Assembly (NCBI GenBank): GCA_015143735.1
Contig: VKHC01000064.1
Location: 1-21,239, forward strand
Length of the DNA stretch: 21,239 nt
From: Synura sp. LO234KE
Taxonomy: Eukaryota > Sar > Synurophyceae > Synurales > Mallomonadaceae
Reading direction: 5' to 3'
Translations under genes and position numbers: made by a program
In this document: in pieces, positions 9,858 to 18,770 of the stretch
Numbering within the stretch: position 1 is the stretch's first letter
Layout: the number at the start of each line of letters is the position of its first letter
The notes under the pieces: model-generated
Told to the model about the DNA's origin: nothing
The model's database searches: none
What the model saw: only the letters and a program-made list of their open reading frames with translations

Positions 9858-9933
9858 CTACCCGTAGCTCAGAAGACGAGTGGGACCGAGATAGTGAAAC
9901 GGCGTCGACGTGAAAGCAGAGGAAGAGGAGTCT

Positions 9934-10344
9934 TTAAACATGATGATCAATTTGAATTTCACTCTCGAAGGAGAAGCTGGTGAGAGCATTCCCTGAATTG
10001 AAGAGGTGGAAGCTAAAGGAGAAGTCTGCATTTACATCGGCCTTTGCCTCATCTCTCGTGTGTACGGACTGGCAGCCCATCTTGGACAACCACTTCAAAA
10101 TGTGTGAGAAGTTGAGAAATTCTGATAAGGTCCCGGGTTGTGGGCGCCAAGGGAAAGGAAAAATATTTGCGTGGTCGAGTCTTGTACTACCGACGGGTTG
10201 CGGGAAGGATTCTGGCGTAGAGGATGACAGAGGGGCGGGCGAAAATACTGGACACCCACGAGGAGGTGTTCCAGAGACTGGGACCCCGACCCTGCCCTTC
10301 GAGAAGCGACTGGAGAGGGGGATATAGGGCCGCGTCAAAGTCAA
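9934..10344 (-). pseudogene. Possible 5' part of the minus-strand relic
   Basis: A 136-codon minus-strand frame lies directly upstream of the pseudogene core and ends at 9934. Its second half (around LSEFLNFSHILKWLSKMG) looks protein-like; its first half is Pro/Ser-rich. A competing plus-strand frame at 9980-10327 covers the same bases, so coding strand is uncertain. I assign it to the minus-strand relic because of position and direction only. Confidence 0.25.
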
Positions 10345-10651
10345 TGCTTCAAGACCATGGATCTAAAGAATGCTCTGGTAGGCATTGTAATGCTTTGTAT
10401 CATGTTGACGTTTTGCATATCCCTTCCGCGAATCCCAATATAATTGCTTAGAATCCACTTCTAAGCTTCCAACTATCTAAAGTGCCCTTCACCTAAGCTG
10501 AATGATGACTGTTGATTACCAACAACAACATGATTCACTAAACTAAGCGCCTAAATACCGAAAACCAACTTTAGCCAAATAAGTAAATTAATCACGTAAC
10601 CCCGATAAGGGCATCCAACGACGTGGGGTTATACAGACGTGAAACAGTTAA
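10345..10651. other. AT-rich spacer; no gene seen
   Basis: About 300 bp between two oppositely oriented dead elements. No protein motif or RNA gene noted. The LINE relic becomes recognisable only after an in-frame stop at 10649-10651. Confidence 0.4.
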
Positions 10652-11674
10652 CTCCGCACATATCACGTTCGCGGTAGACAGAACGACCTTCGACAACCCG
10701 CATCAAACAAAGTGCTCTGGATCTACGACTCCCACTGGAAGGCCACCTGGGTCCCCTTCAAAGAGGAGAATTGCTTCAAGAGCCTAGGTGTATGGTACGA
10801 CGCAACGGAGAGAGATCAACAGGGGACTCAATTGGAACTTATCAACCAAGACCATGCTGAGAAGGGTCAGAAGCCCCCGCGGCTTGGCTGAAGCAATTGT
10901 TGCGGTGTTTTGTGGTGCCATCATCGCCTAGGTAGCCTACTCTGGCGGACTCTCTCAATGGTTCCTTGACGAAACCAGAGCCCTGGACACGCTCTTCGCA
11001 AAGACTTTCCAACAAGTGTCCAAAATCATGCCTACCTACCAATTAGAAGCGCTATTTCAACCGTACCACATGGGCAACTACGGCTTCCCCCCAGACTATC
11101 CCACGTTATACAAGACCTGAAACTCTCCCTCCTGGCCAGGATCCATGAACACGGAGATCACTACACCAGATGGGCGGCAGGCGCGATCAAACGCGGTGGA
11201 GCTAGGGAAGCCATGGGAAGGGCACCCTGCCTTAACCGCGTTCGCCCAGGCTTCTGGATTTCGAGCGTAGTTGAGTACTCACTGGAGTGCGGGACTGCCC
11301 TAACACAAGGAATTGCGTGCGAGCTCCCTGCCCGAGACAACCTGACTGACCCAACGCGGAGAGCAGGGCTTACCCCATCGCAACGCAAACATTTGGCCAC
11401 CTAAGACATCACCACCAGTGCGGACCTCGTCACGCTTGACCCAGAGTTCCGGTCAACCACCTGGAGGACAACACCCTTTCTTCCTGACTGGATAAGAGCT
11501 GTGCTACCAGCAGATCCTCCTCCAATGACTCCGCCTTTACTCAACAGAGGTCAAATCTGGCACGTGAAGCCCCCGGGGCCTTTTATTGGCGACCCTGGTT
11601 ACACGTTTTCCATTCACGACTTTTCTATCCAGTCGATGGGACCCTTCCTGAAGAAATACAGGTCTATCAATTGA
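10652..11674 (+). pseudogene. LINE reverse transcriptase C-terminal (thumb/connection) relic
   Basis: This was the part of a LINE polyprotein after the RT catalytic core. Three frames chain together on the plus strand. 10652-10891 (79 codons) has FKSLGVWYDATE, the sheet-plus-turn block that follows RT motif D in LINEs. 10848-11120, with one stop at 10929, has VAYSGGLSQWFL, the thumb-like helix segment, and ends near GNYGFPPDYP, a decayed GGLGLP-type block. 11099-11674, with one stop at 11402, has IQDLKLSLLARIHEHGD followed by a connection-like region. Order and spacing match LINE proteins carrying a later RNase H. Motifs A to C are absent, so the copy is 5'-truncated, as is usual for LINEs. 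It is non-functional: two frameshifts and three or more stops. Confidence 0.7.
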
Positions 11675-11935
11675 CACTAGAAGCGCTCCGGGTCGGTGCA
11701 GGAAACAGCATCTCTCTCTCCCAGTGACCTCAGGTAGTTCTCGGAACCCTCGCAAATCCGATGGCTCCAAGTGACCTCCGTACTCACAAAGCAGCAACGA
11801 CAATCGCGGAGAGACTCACGACAATCCCGCGAGAGCAGCACCATTACGAGCGTGGCTCGTACTCCCACCCCAAGTCTCCCCATTCATGCCACACACGCGT
11901 CGTCCGACCCACTCTCTGACCCAATTACCCCTAAT
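11675..11935 (+). pseudogene. Continuation of LINE relic, highly decayed
   Basis: GC-rich sequence with codon-like composition continuing from the RT tail but without a long open plus frame. A minus-strand frame at 11537-11803 is a shadow of the plus-strand reading. Nothing specific is recognisable, and the connection to the flanking relics is by position only. Confidence 0.3.
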
Positions 11936-12300
11936 TCTTCTACTCTATAGAACTTTTCAGGAAAAGAGAATTACATGACATACAATATATTTTTCCGAAG
12001 CGTAATGATCAGACGCATCTGCTCAAATAGGTTTTGAATCATGAAACGCTTGTTGACGTAAGTAGTTTAGGTTTGACTGTGGGCTCTCCGGGAAAAAACA
12101 CGTTGTTAAATACACACGTTGTTGCATAATAGCTCGGGCACCAACGTGTTACATGCGACCTAAATGACATTTATAGTAAGCCCATAGGTTACCAATCACT
12201 TTAAAAAAAATTTGAGTGAAAATGGATACGAAACAAAATATATCCTCTATACGACATTTTTTGAAAAAACGTCACTGGGTCAGTGACGTTTTCGCAGGAA
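11936..12300. other. AT-rich insert with strong dyads inside the LINE relic
   Basis: Composition switches abruptly to AT-rich and back, suggesting an insertion or a junction between two elements. It holds AACACGTTG (12097-12105) pairing with CAACGTGTT (12142-12150), a direct repeat of ACACGTTGTT, and a perfect 12-bp hairpin AAAACGTCACTG / CAGTGACGTTTT with a 3-base loop at 12266-12292. The TGACGT core in that hairpin matches a generic bZIP/CRE-type site; function is inference. No coding frame is credible. Confidence 0.4.
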
Positions 12301-13489
12301 TGTGCCTTTATGTGCGCCATCATCATGGACCCACCATGGTGCAAGATCAACTGAACGACCGACCCACCCCGGTAGTAGGTAGCATTGCCTACTACAACAA
12401 TGGGGAGTGCCGTCTTCGGAGATTCCCGTCCACCACCGGCCCTGCCCTCACCCACACCTCTTCGTATCGGACCCTCATCTACGGATTTACTCTCCGAGCA
12501 GTACACGACCACCGCAACAGTGGAGAAGGCACCTGCATCCATGTCCCGCACCCATCGCTCGCGGCTCGTCTACCACGAACCACTACAACGACCCTTAAGA
12601 AAATTACCCACCTTGCCCTCCTCCACTGCATTCACGCGCTGTCAGGCCCCAACATATAGTTCCAACTATGTCAGCCACTGTCCCGTCTTCCAAAATATCA
12701 AGCAACCTGGAAGCACGCTCGAATGAGCAGCGTTTGGACAGGGATCGGAATGAGGGAGACGCTGGCCCCGCCCCAGGTTCGTTCATCTCTGAGTCACTGA
12801 GTACCCTCATCCCCGCGGAAGCCCAAGGCTACAAATGGCTTCCCCTCTGCACTCAGACGGGACTGCTCGAACTGGCCCCGAAAGGTGACGTCACCACGGA
12901 AGCCCGTCACGTCAGAGCCCTCGCGGCCCGGAATCGCAGCAGAAGCAGGAGAGGTGAGGGGCTGTACTGGGACGATAACACCCTCAAGCTAGCGGCGCGT
13001 GTGCATACCAGAATCCTCATTCGGATATAAGATCTACCGGGTCAGCATGGACTTCTACGACCACCTATATCGCGAACGCCCTGGAGGAGACCTCCGTCGA
13101 GCCAGAGACCTCGGAATCGCAGCGGTCAAGAACTCCGGGTCGGTACTTCCTCCCGGAGAACGCGACCAAGCAGGACTACTCCTTGAACTATACGAAGAGC
13201 CCGCTGGCTACAGGATGGCACCGGGGGACCTCACGCGGCGTCAGAAGTTTTGACTTCGAGTTGCGTACTCGGGCCTGGAGCGCCCCTCGGAGATAGAGAA
13301 GCCGATGCTACCTTTATACGTCAAATCCATCAACTAAACACCCTCAGGGAATCCATCTGGGAAGAACGCAGACACACCTTGGACCCCGCCGCTCGACGGT
13401 GGTTCGTCGTCTACTGAGGTAAGGCTCGCGGAGTGTATTCAGACAACGACTTGGCCAAGCGACAGATATTCCAAGTCTCAGTAGCTCAG
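12301..13489 (+). pseudogene. Decayed linker between RT and RNase H of the LINE
   Basis: Plus-strand open pieces in changing frames: a Ser/Thr/Pro-rich stretch (12385-12726), a more globular piece (12668-13030) including a GYKWLPLCTQTGLLELAP segment, a charged piece (12999-13253), and a 42-codon piece at about 13289-13417 containing RESIWEERRHTLDPAARRWF, which runs on in frame past one stop to 13489. The last fits the Trp/Arg-rich connection segment that precedes RNase H in some LINE proteins. Two palindromes, CACCATGGTG (12332-12341) and GTAGTAGG/CCTACTAC (12372-12395), sit at the start. Whether the whole stretch belongs to the same LINE as 10652-11674 or to a second nested copy is not decidable by eye. 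Confidence 0.4.
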
Positions 13490-13559
13490 TAGGTAAGCTC
13501 TGCAAATTCCCAGACGTAGCAGCAGCCGGCGCCGCTAACCAGCTCTACCAATCACTGGA

Positions 13560-14561
13560 GTGGCAGCGCCAGCGGACCGCACGCTAGCGGAAGGAACCCA
13601 ACTTATCAGCATATACACGGACGGCTCTTTCACCAAAGCAGACCCAGTGCAACACATCCCGGATCGAGCTGGCTGGGGCTACCTCGTGGTCCGACAGTCT
13701 GAGACTCTCCATCAAATGAACAACTACCTCATGCTAGACCCGGCCAACGACCGCTACCACGGTGCGACGCACAAGAACAACAACAATGGGGAAGTAACCG
13801 CTATTGGCGAAGCTCTCTCCTGGATTCTACAACAACCACCTGACCCCGCCATCAGCTACGAAATCCGCCCCGATAGCTATTACGGAATTGATGCAGTGGA
13901 CGTAATGCCGGGTAGAGACAGCTCCCGCGTCCGCAACGGGGCACTCGTCCAATTGGCCTACGATCAACTCGCTCTAAGCAGAGAAGCGGGAAGCCTCGTC
14001 CAATTCCGAAAGGTCAAGGCTCACCGCACCGACAACGCTACCGACAGTAGAAGAAATCATGAAACTGACACACTTGCCAACCAGGGCCGACTTATGGACC
14101 TGGAGAAGTTTGGTCTACACCGGGAAATAGGAGGAGACAGCGCAACCGGTCCTCCTCCCCCTAGACTGGGCCGAGGACTTCAACAACCTAATGCCACCTC
14201 CAGCAGCTTCACGGATGAGCGTCCCCACACCCCCAGCCGGACCCGGTCAAGAGTACTCGTACCCCCCCCCCCGCAGTTGGTCTACCTCACCCTGTACCAC
14301 CAATGCTCATTGCTACACAATGCGACATTACACATCCTGTTCCCCGTAGCATGCATGTTCATCCCGTACCCTGTAGTGATACTCACCCTAAAACTACAAC
14401 CAGCTCCCACCGCTCAGCTTCCTGGTCATCGACGCGAGCCCCGCGCCTCAAAACCGGACCCACGGAGCCCATGCAGCCCACCGATGAGGTCCACCTGGTT
14501 CTCAACCCTGGACCAGACGGCCCCGCAACGACTGGGCCCGCCTCCGACCGAAGCAAATTAG
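13560..14561 (+). CDS. RNase HI-domain ORF, LINE C-terminal fragment with intact catalytic residues
   Basis: A 333-codon open frame encodes a type I RNase H, which degrades the RNA of RNA-DNA hybrids during retrotransposition. Residues about 15-175 carry the whole active site: Asp21 in YTDGSF, Glu78 in NNNNGEVTAIGEAL, Asp105 in IRPDSYY, His155 in KVKAH and Asp165 in NHETDTLANQG. These match the D-E-D-H-D set of the family. After residue 180 the chain is Pro/Ser-rich, then turns low-complexity after an 11-C run (14262-14272). The frame opens after a stop at 13536-13538 and its first codon is GTG, so it is a fragment of a larger LINE protein, not a gene with its own start. The LINE upstream is riddled with stops and shifts, yet this domain is uninterrupted. 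Domain call is firm; expression is unknown. Confidence 0.8.
   Translation: MAAPADRTLAEGTQLISIYTDGSFTKADPVQHIPDRAGWGYLVVRQSETLHQMNNYLMLDPANDRYHGATHKNNNNGEVTAIGEALSWILQQPPDPAISYEIRPDSYYGIDAVDVMPGRDSSRVRNGALVQLAYDQLALSREAGSLVQFRKVKAHRTDNATDSRRNHETDTLANQGRLMDLEKFGLHREIGGDSATGPPPPRLGRGLQQPNATSSSFTDERPHTPSRTRSRVLVPPPPQLVYLTLYHQCSLLHNATLHILFPVACMFIPYPVVILTLKLQPAPTAQLPGHRREPRASKPDPRSPCSPPMRSTWFSTLDQTAPQRLGPPPTEAN
14262..14272 (+). repeat. 11-C homopolymer at a frame break
   Basis: Eleven consecutive C on the plus strand inside the RNase H frame. It marks where the probable reading frame changes (see the C-terminal tail at 14273-14968). Confidence 0.95.
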
Positions 14562-14968
14562 GGCGCCCAGGAGAAACCGGGCGCCCCAGCCCACCGCCTG
14601 CGGGGCTCCCTCACGCCTTCGGCCCCCAACGGCAGCGAGGACAGCGGCCCTGCGAAATTTCCTCGATGAGTCTGGCGGACAAGGCGCTGCAGAATACTAC
14701 CCACACCGGAATGGAGTGGACCGGGAGGCATGAAGCGGACAGTATCGAGCCCGGCCGGACACGGGTGCCCGCCTTCACTGCGGGTGGGGAGAAGCCGAGT
14801 AATGGCTCCCAACTACGCCATCCCCAACCCGATGGAGACCGGTCGCCTCCCGACCACACCGATGGCGTAGGCACCAAGGAGCCCAGCCACCGCGCGATCG
14901 GCACCAGGAAGCGGGAGAGAGATGGCGAGACGCGAATACCCTTTGAGAGGATGGTAGCAACCCGGTGA
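14273..14968 (+). pseudogene. Probable C-terminal tail of the LINE protein in a shifted frame
   Basis: After the 11-C run the frame that best continues the protein is not the RNase H frame but another one, open from the run to 14968 (over 220 codons). It has more ordinary composition, for example VHLVLNPGPDGPATT, while the RNase H frame becomes low-complexity and stops at 14561. A one-base difference in the C run would join them, which is a typical place for a natural slip or a sequencing error. No zinc knuckle or other domain is seen. Minus-strand frames over 14558-14960 are shadows. Confidence 0.45.
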
Positions 14969-15072
14969 GAGAGCTTTGTTTGTAGCAGAGTTCCTAGGAG
15001 TAGAGAATGAGAAGGGGTCGACTGGGACCTCGGGGATTTATTGGTACCTACTAGTTAGTTACGGGGTCCTTT
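14969..15072. other. Short 3' flank of the LINE relic
   Basis: Noncoding, moderately GC-rich; the LINE's 3' end cannot be placed. No poly-A or clear target duplication seen. The first SINE-like copy follows at about 15073. Confidence 0.3.
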
Positions 15073-15172
15073 TGCCCATACCCCAAGTGGGATTTGACAA
15101 TCTGGCTCATATGGGCGCTTAGAATTGTATGCCGTAATGTTTTGCTAAGCTAAGATTTACTTTCAAAAAAAA
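15073..15172 (+). mobile_element. SINE-like repeat, copy A
   Basis: One of four copies of a short repeat. It carries TGGCTCAT (15103-15110), then AGCTAAG (15148-15154, 45 bases on), and ends in an A-rich tail at 15165-15172. Its 5' part (TTGCCC, ACCCC, GTGGGAT, CAATCTGG) matches copies B and C. No convincing direct repeats flank this copy. Confidence 0.65.
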
Positions 15173-15402
15173 GACGTGAAACGGTAGACGTTTGAGTATA
15201 AAATTCTGAAGGTATTTAGCACACCTCAAATTGAATTAATCACTGTATCGAATGAAATAACACGACCGATTTAATCTTCAGCATAAATATCAGTAACTGC
15301 AAATATCAGCTTGAGTACTAATTTCTATTACTTTCTGCACAGCAAGAGGATGTTCATAGAAGGGCTAACTAAGCACAAGAAAAGCAATGAAAAGAAACAA
15401 AC
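15173..15402. other. AT-rich spacer between SINE-like copies A and B
   Basis: Nothing recognisable beyond high A+T. Confidence 0.35.
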
Positions 15403-15417
15403 ACAGTTTTTAAGCCG
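15403..15417 (+). repeat. Target-site duplication, left of copy B
   Basis: The 15-mer ACAGTTTTTAAGCCG occurs here and again exactly at 15524-15538, immediately bracketing SINE-like copy B. Perfect direct repeats of this length around a short A-ended element are the usual footprint of LINE-driven target-primed insertion. Confidence 0.8.
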
Positions 15418-15523
15418 CAATCAGCATTTCCCCTAGTGGGAACTGCCACTTTGGCTCATAAGGGTGCTTTATGATTTATATGTTTGCATGTTTTTCTATA
15501 AGCTAAGTATATTTTTGGAAAAA
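15418..15523 (+). mobile_element. SINE-like repeat, copy B (best-defined copy, 106 bp)
   Basis: Delimited on both sides by the 15-bp direct repeat, so this copy gives the element's ends: it starts CAATCAGCATTTCCCC and finishes TTTTTGGAAAAA. It carries TGGCTCAT at 15452-15459 and AGCTAAG at 15501-15507. TGGCTCATAAGG resembles an RNA polymerase III A box (TRGCnnA...GG), but no B box is visible, so polymerase III transcription is only a guess. It is not obviously derived from a tRNA, 5S or 7SL gene. Non-coding and non-autonomous; it would need a LINE reverse transcriptase. Confidence 0.75.
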
Positions 15524-15538
15524 ACAGTTTTTAAGCCG
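15524..15538 (+). repeat. Target-site duplication, right of copy B
   Basis: Second perfect copy of the 15-bp direct repeat at 15403-15417. Confidence 0.8.
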
Positions 15539-16650
15539 GAACAAGTGATAGATATAGACTAGACAACGGTTTTCAAAAGAATATATGCTTTACTCTTGAA
15601 TGCATATGAAGTTGTCAAATTTCTAGGTCAAAACTCCAAAAAGCTTTGATTTTGATGAGTTTAACTCAATTCTACATTTTATTTGTTGCAGCCTGAACCG
15701 ATACTCGAAACATTTTAAACGCAATGTTACAAAATAAGTGCGATAAATGACCTATTGTAGCTCCCGTGGCCGTTCGTTAAGGGAAAACATTTTTAACCGT
15801 TCCCAATCACTTAAACATCATCATTTTCAGGCACAGACATGACCCATCAACATTTTAGTTGCATCACAGGTCTCTTATTTGGACCATAGCAGCTTTAAAC
15901 CCACCGTGCGCTGACCGACATATCACACCCACATTGACCCTTGAAATGTGAGCTTGCAATATGGTCATACAGGTTGCAAATCATCTCTTAAACGCTTTGC
16001 AGACAGCAGCCTGTCGACTGCTATGAACCCAAACCTCTCTATTCCCTAACTGCTTTTAGGCGCATTTGACCCTGACATTCACCTCTTGCAATATCGCTGC
16101 AGTGTCACCCCGACTCTTCCTGTGCTTAAAATATTTTTTTAACATGCTTATTGCCTGCAAAAGTTCGCAGTCTGCATACCCTACATTACGTCACTCACAC
16201 GTTATCCGCTTTTCCTACATTTTCACCCCATTTCAACATGCTTCCGCAGTCACGGCATGTCAAGCAAAACATGAATATCGACCTCCACTGACGTGTGCGT
16301 CTCATCAACTTTAAAGGCCATTATATGATTTCTACGTATAGAAGCTACTAGTACAAGCAGGATCGTAAAAGTGGTAAAAACCTTGAAAGTTTTGCACAGC
16401 AAATGCACCCCAGCGCCACAGCCTAGTGGTTTCCACCCTACCTCCGTATCTAAGGGATTATATGAGATTACAATCTACCAGCAACGACAATAGTTCAGTT
16501 ACCAAAGCAGTAGGGTACCTAGGCAGTGCACTGCATTTCACGACAAATATACCAAAAACAGCATAAGTATAACCGTCAATTACGGATAGATCCTGAGGGT
16601 GGAGATACAAGGTGGCACAGCACAGTAGAATCAGATAGAAGCTGCGTAGA
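15539..16650. other. AT-rich intergenic DNA; no supported gene
   Basis: No convincing gene. A plus-strand frame at 16066-16314 has no recognisable features. Three loosely similar stretches beginning near 15838, 15932 and 16063 share TGACCC and, in two of them, CTTGCAATAT (15953-15962 and 16085-16094), which hints at an old degenerate tandem repeat of about 100-130 bp. A 12-bp palindrome GCAGTGCACTGC lies at 16523-16534. Confidence 0.35.
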
Positions 16651-17039
16651 ATGACTACAGCGGGCTATGCACCTGCCATGCTGCGACAGGGCAGTCTATG
16701 CCGAGATGGGGGGACGAGCATTTGGACACTGGAGACTAGGGAGTTCAGACATTCTTCTGAGTTGGACATCTTCACACGGATTGGACGCTGGAAGGTCTGT
16801 TCCAACATAGCTACCTCCCCCAACTCAGAAACGGAAGCCCAAGGGTAAGGGAAAAGTACCTCCCTCGGGCCGGGGAGAGACCAAGACAGGGAACAGGTAC
16901 CCCGTGAGTTAGAGGGGCACAGGATGGCAGCACGTAGTAGTCGGAGGCGTAAAACCGAAAGCAGTAAAGCTTCAGTGTGCAGCCTAAAAAACTTGGTACA
17001 ATACACTGAGTAGTCTAAGTATGCTTTCGGAAGAGGGTG
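16651..17039. other. Unassigned segment with two opposed short frames
   Basis: Frames at 16651-16848 (plus) and 16665-17006 (minus, 113 codons) overlap each other and neither resembles a known protein. I cannot choose a strand and do not call a gene. Confidence 0.25.
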
Positions 17040-17194
17040 GGGAACTACTGGGCGTCATGGTTGGCTGCTATGTCCACATGGGAGAGTTACAAAACATACC
17101 TATATATATATATTCTTGCAGGTGACGGGCAGGGAACTCTAGAAGGTCACTCCCCGATGTTGGTTCACCATACACAAGTGCATCGCCATTTATT

Positions 17195-17291
17195 TTTAGT
17201 GCTAGTACTAGTGCTATTAATAAGCACAATTAAAGGCATAATTGTGTTTGAAAAAAGTTTGTACGTCCGGAATCGAGCTCTAAGGAGCTCG
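17195..17291. other. Run of short palindromes and hairpins
   Basis: Within about 100 bp: a repeat of TAGTGCTA around GTAC (about 17197-17216, including the palindrome CTAGTACTAG), an 8-bp inverted repeat CACAATTA/TAATTGTG with a 6-base loop (17225-17246), and a 7-bp inverted repeat CGAGCTC/GAGCTCG with a 4-base loop (17274-17291). An AT microsatellite (TA)n lies just upstream near 17100. Function unknown. Confidence 0.5.
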
Positions 17292-17299
17292 TCAAATTT

Positions 17300-18301
17300 T
17301 TGCTATTTCATTGTCAGCAAACAGTGAATTTTCCAACCTATCCAAAACTAAACAAGTGGAAAGTGTCAACTGCTAACGGTGAATATACGAATATTAAATT
17401 ACGATCGGGGCTGTCGCAGAAAGATGGCGCAGGAAAGAGTCTGGGCACTCAGGCGACTTTGACGAACAAATGGGATAAAATTCTGGTGGACATGTACTCT
17501 GGAGAAAATAGTGCAGCGGGATCCTTGAAGATTTAAACTCGTGGATCAACGATCTACAAATTTTAACAGAGGTGATGGTGGAAATCAAATGGATGCTCAG
17601 CGTTTTTCTGAATGGATGTCGATGGACTTAAATCCATTTATTGATGTGGAGCATGAAGACGCGCTGGGAATATTCGTGCCGCTCGAAAATCCCAGAATAT
17701 TTAGCTTCAGTGGTCCCACGATCAGCAAAGGATGGAATTACAGAAATAGCTCCGGTCTACTCCATTTCCCCAGAACATTTCCTCGTACATTTCCCCAGAT
17801 TTAAATGAAGGATTATCTTTTCCTGCCAGGCAATAAACCCAGCATCTGAAGATCATATCCAATTTAGCGGCGATATTAAATCGATTAAAGGGTTCCCAAC
17901 AGATCAATACAATGGAGGAGCATTGACAACTAACGGCAATTTTCAATCTTGTATCGTAGCACATCCAGGGAACTACTTCTCAAGGTCGAATTGTAAAATC
18001 CTGTGCAGAAGCAGCTCAGCGCACGTTGGCAAGGAAAATGTTGAATCTTGAAATGACAAAGGTCCATGCTTAGAAATTTTCCTCAGTGTATCGCTGCTTA
18101 GGAAGATTTCAAGCTTCATTGCAATTCGGGCGTAAGGACGAACTTCCAAATCTATTTAACTATCATCGGAAGTCGAGCCAACGGAAGACAAGACACCGCC
18201 TCATACCCGGTTTTCGTGTGAAGGGGAGAGCTGACCGGGTCTACAGAACTGCGAGGGTGCATACGAAACTTTTTTTCCTTTGTTCTTTCTCTGTGCTGTA
18301 G
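17300..18301 (+). pseudogene. Weak coding-like region, unidentified
   Basis: Plus-strand frames overlap in sequence: 17300-17536 (78 codons), 17541-17804 (87), 17632-18051 in one frame with a single stop at 17806-17808 (58 plus 80 codons), and 18086-18301 (71). Parts such as KDGITEIAPVYSISPEHFLV and FPTDQYNGGALTTNGNFQSC look like globular protein. I recognise no family. In AT-moderate DNA such lengths can arise by chance, so this is a low-confidence relic; an intron-containing gene is an alternative, but no convincing splice pair was found. Confidence 0.25.
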
Positions 18302-18661
18302 GTACTCCAGTCGTCTGCAAAGATCCAGACAGAACTTTTTTTTCTGGAGTTGGTTGGGTTTTTCTCGGTATTTTTGCCGGGTTTTTCTTACCTACCTGGG
18401 TGTTGCATCAGTGCATGATACAAGGAGGCAGTCATACTTAATGACTTTCAGATGAAGAGTTTCGACGCTGATGATTACTTCTAACTCCAATGGTGAGGGT
18501 AGTCACAGTTCCACCCGCCGCCGCATTGACGGATAAATTGATAGAGCGCGTACGGGACCACTGCGTAAAGCACTTAACCCGGAGAGATTTATTGTCAGCT
18601 ATCTGTCGATTAGGCTAAGGTGGAGCTACCTCGGTGATTTTCACCATTTTTTGGTTATCCG
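18302..18661. other. Intergenic DNA; no gene seen
   Basis: T-rich stretches, with GGGTTTTTCT occurring twice about 23 bp apart near 18355-18390. Nothing else recognised. Confidence 0.35.
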
Positions 18662-18770
18662 CTTGCCCTACCCCTAAAGGGATCTGCCAATGTGGCTCAT
18701 AAGGGTTCTGGGTGAAATTATGCGCGCTTGTCATGTTTTACCCAGCTAAGTATCAAGCTTTCTCTTTCAC
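18662..18770 (+). mobile_element. SINE-like repeat, copy C
   Basis: Shares the 5' part with copy A (CTTGCCC, ACCCC, GGGATCTGCCAAT), TGGCTCAT at 18693-18700 followed by AAGGGT, and AGCTAAGTAT at 18744-18753 (51 bases after the first box). The 3' end is unclear because no A tail remains; it stops near 18770, where the 16-mer CACATGGGAGAGTTAC begins, a sequence also present at 17075-17090. Confidence 0.65.

Noticed and set aside
12164-12179. TGACATTTAyAGTAAG shared between about 12164 and 19364
   Set aside because: Match does not extend beyond about 16 bases with one mismatch; likely chance.
13476-13510. tRNA-like 5' half (TAGCTCAGTAGG resembles a D-arm/A box)
   Set aside because: No matching D stem, anticodon stem or B box follows, and the bases are explained by the LINE relic frame ending at 13489.
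14558-14960. Minus-strand frames opposite the LINE C-terminal tail
   Set aside because: GC-rich shadows of the plus-strand frames; no independent protein features.
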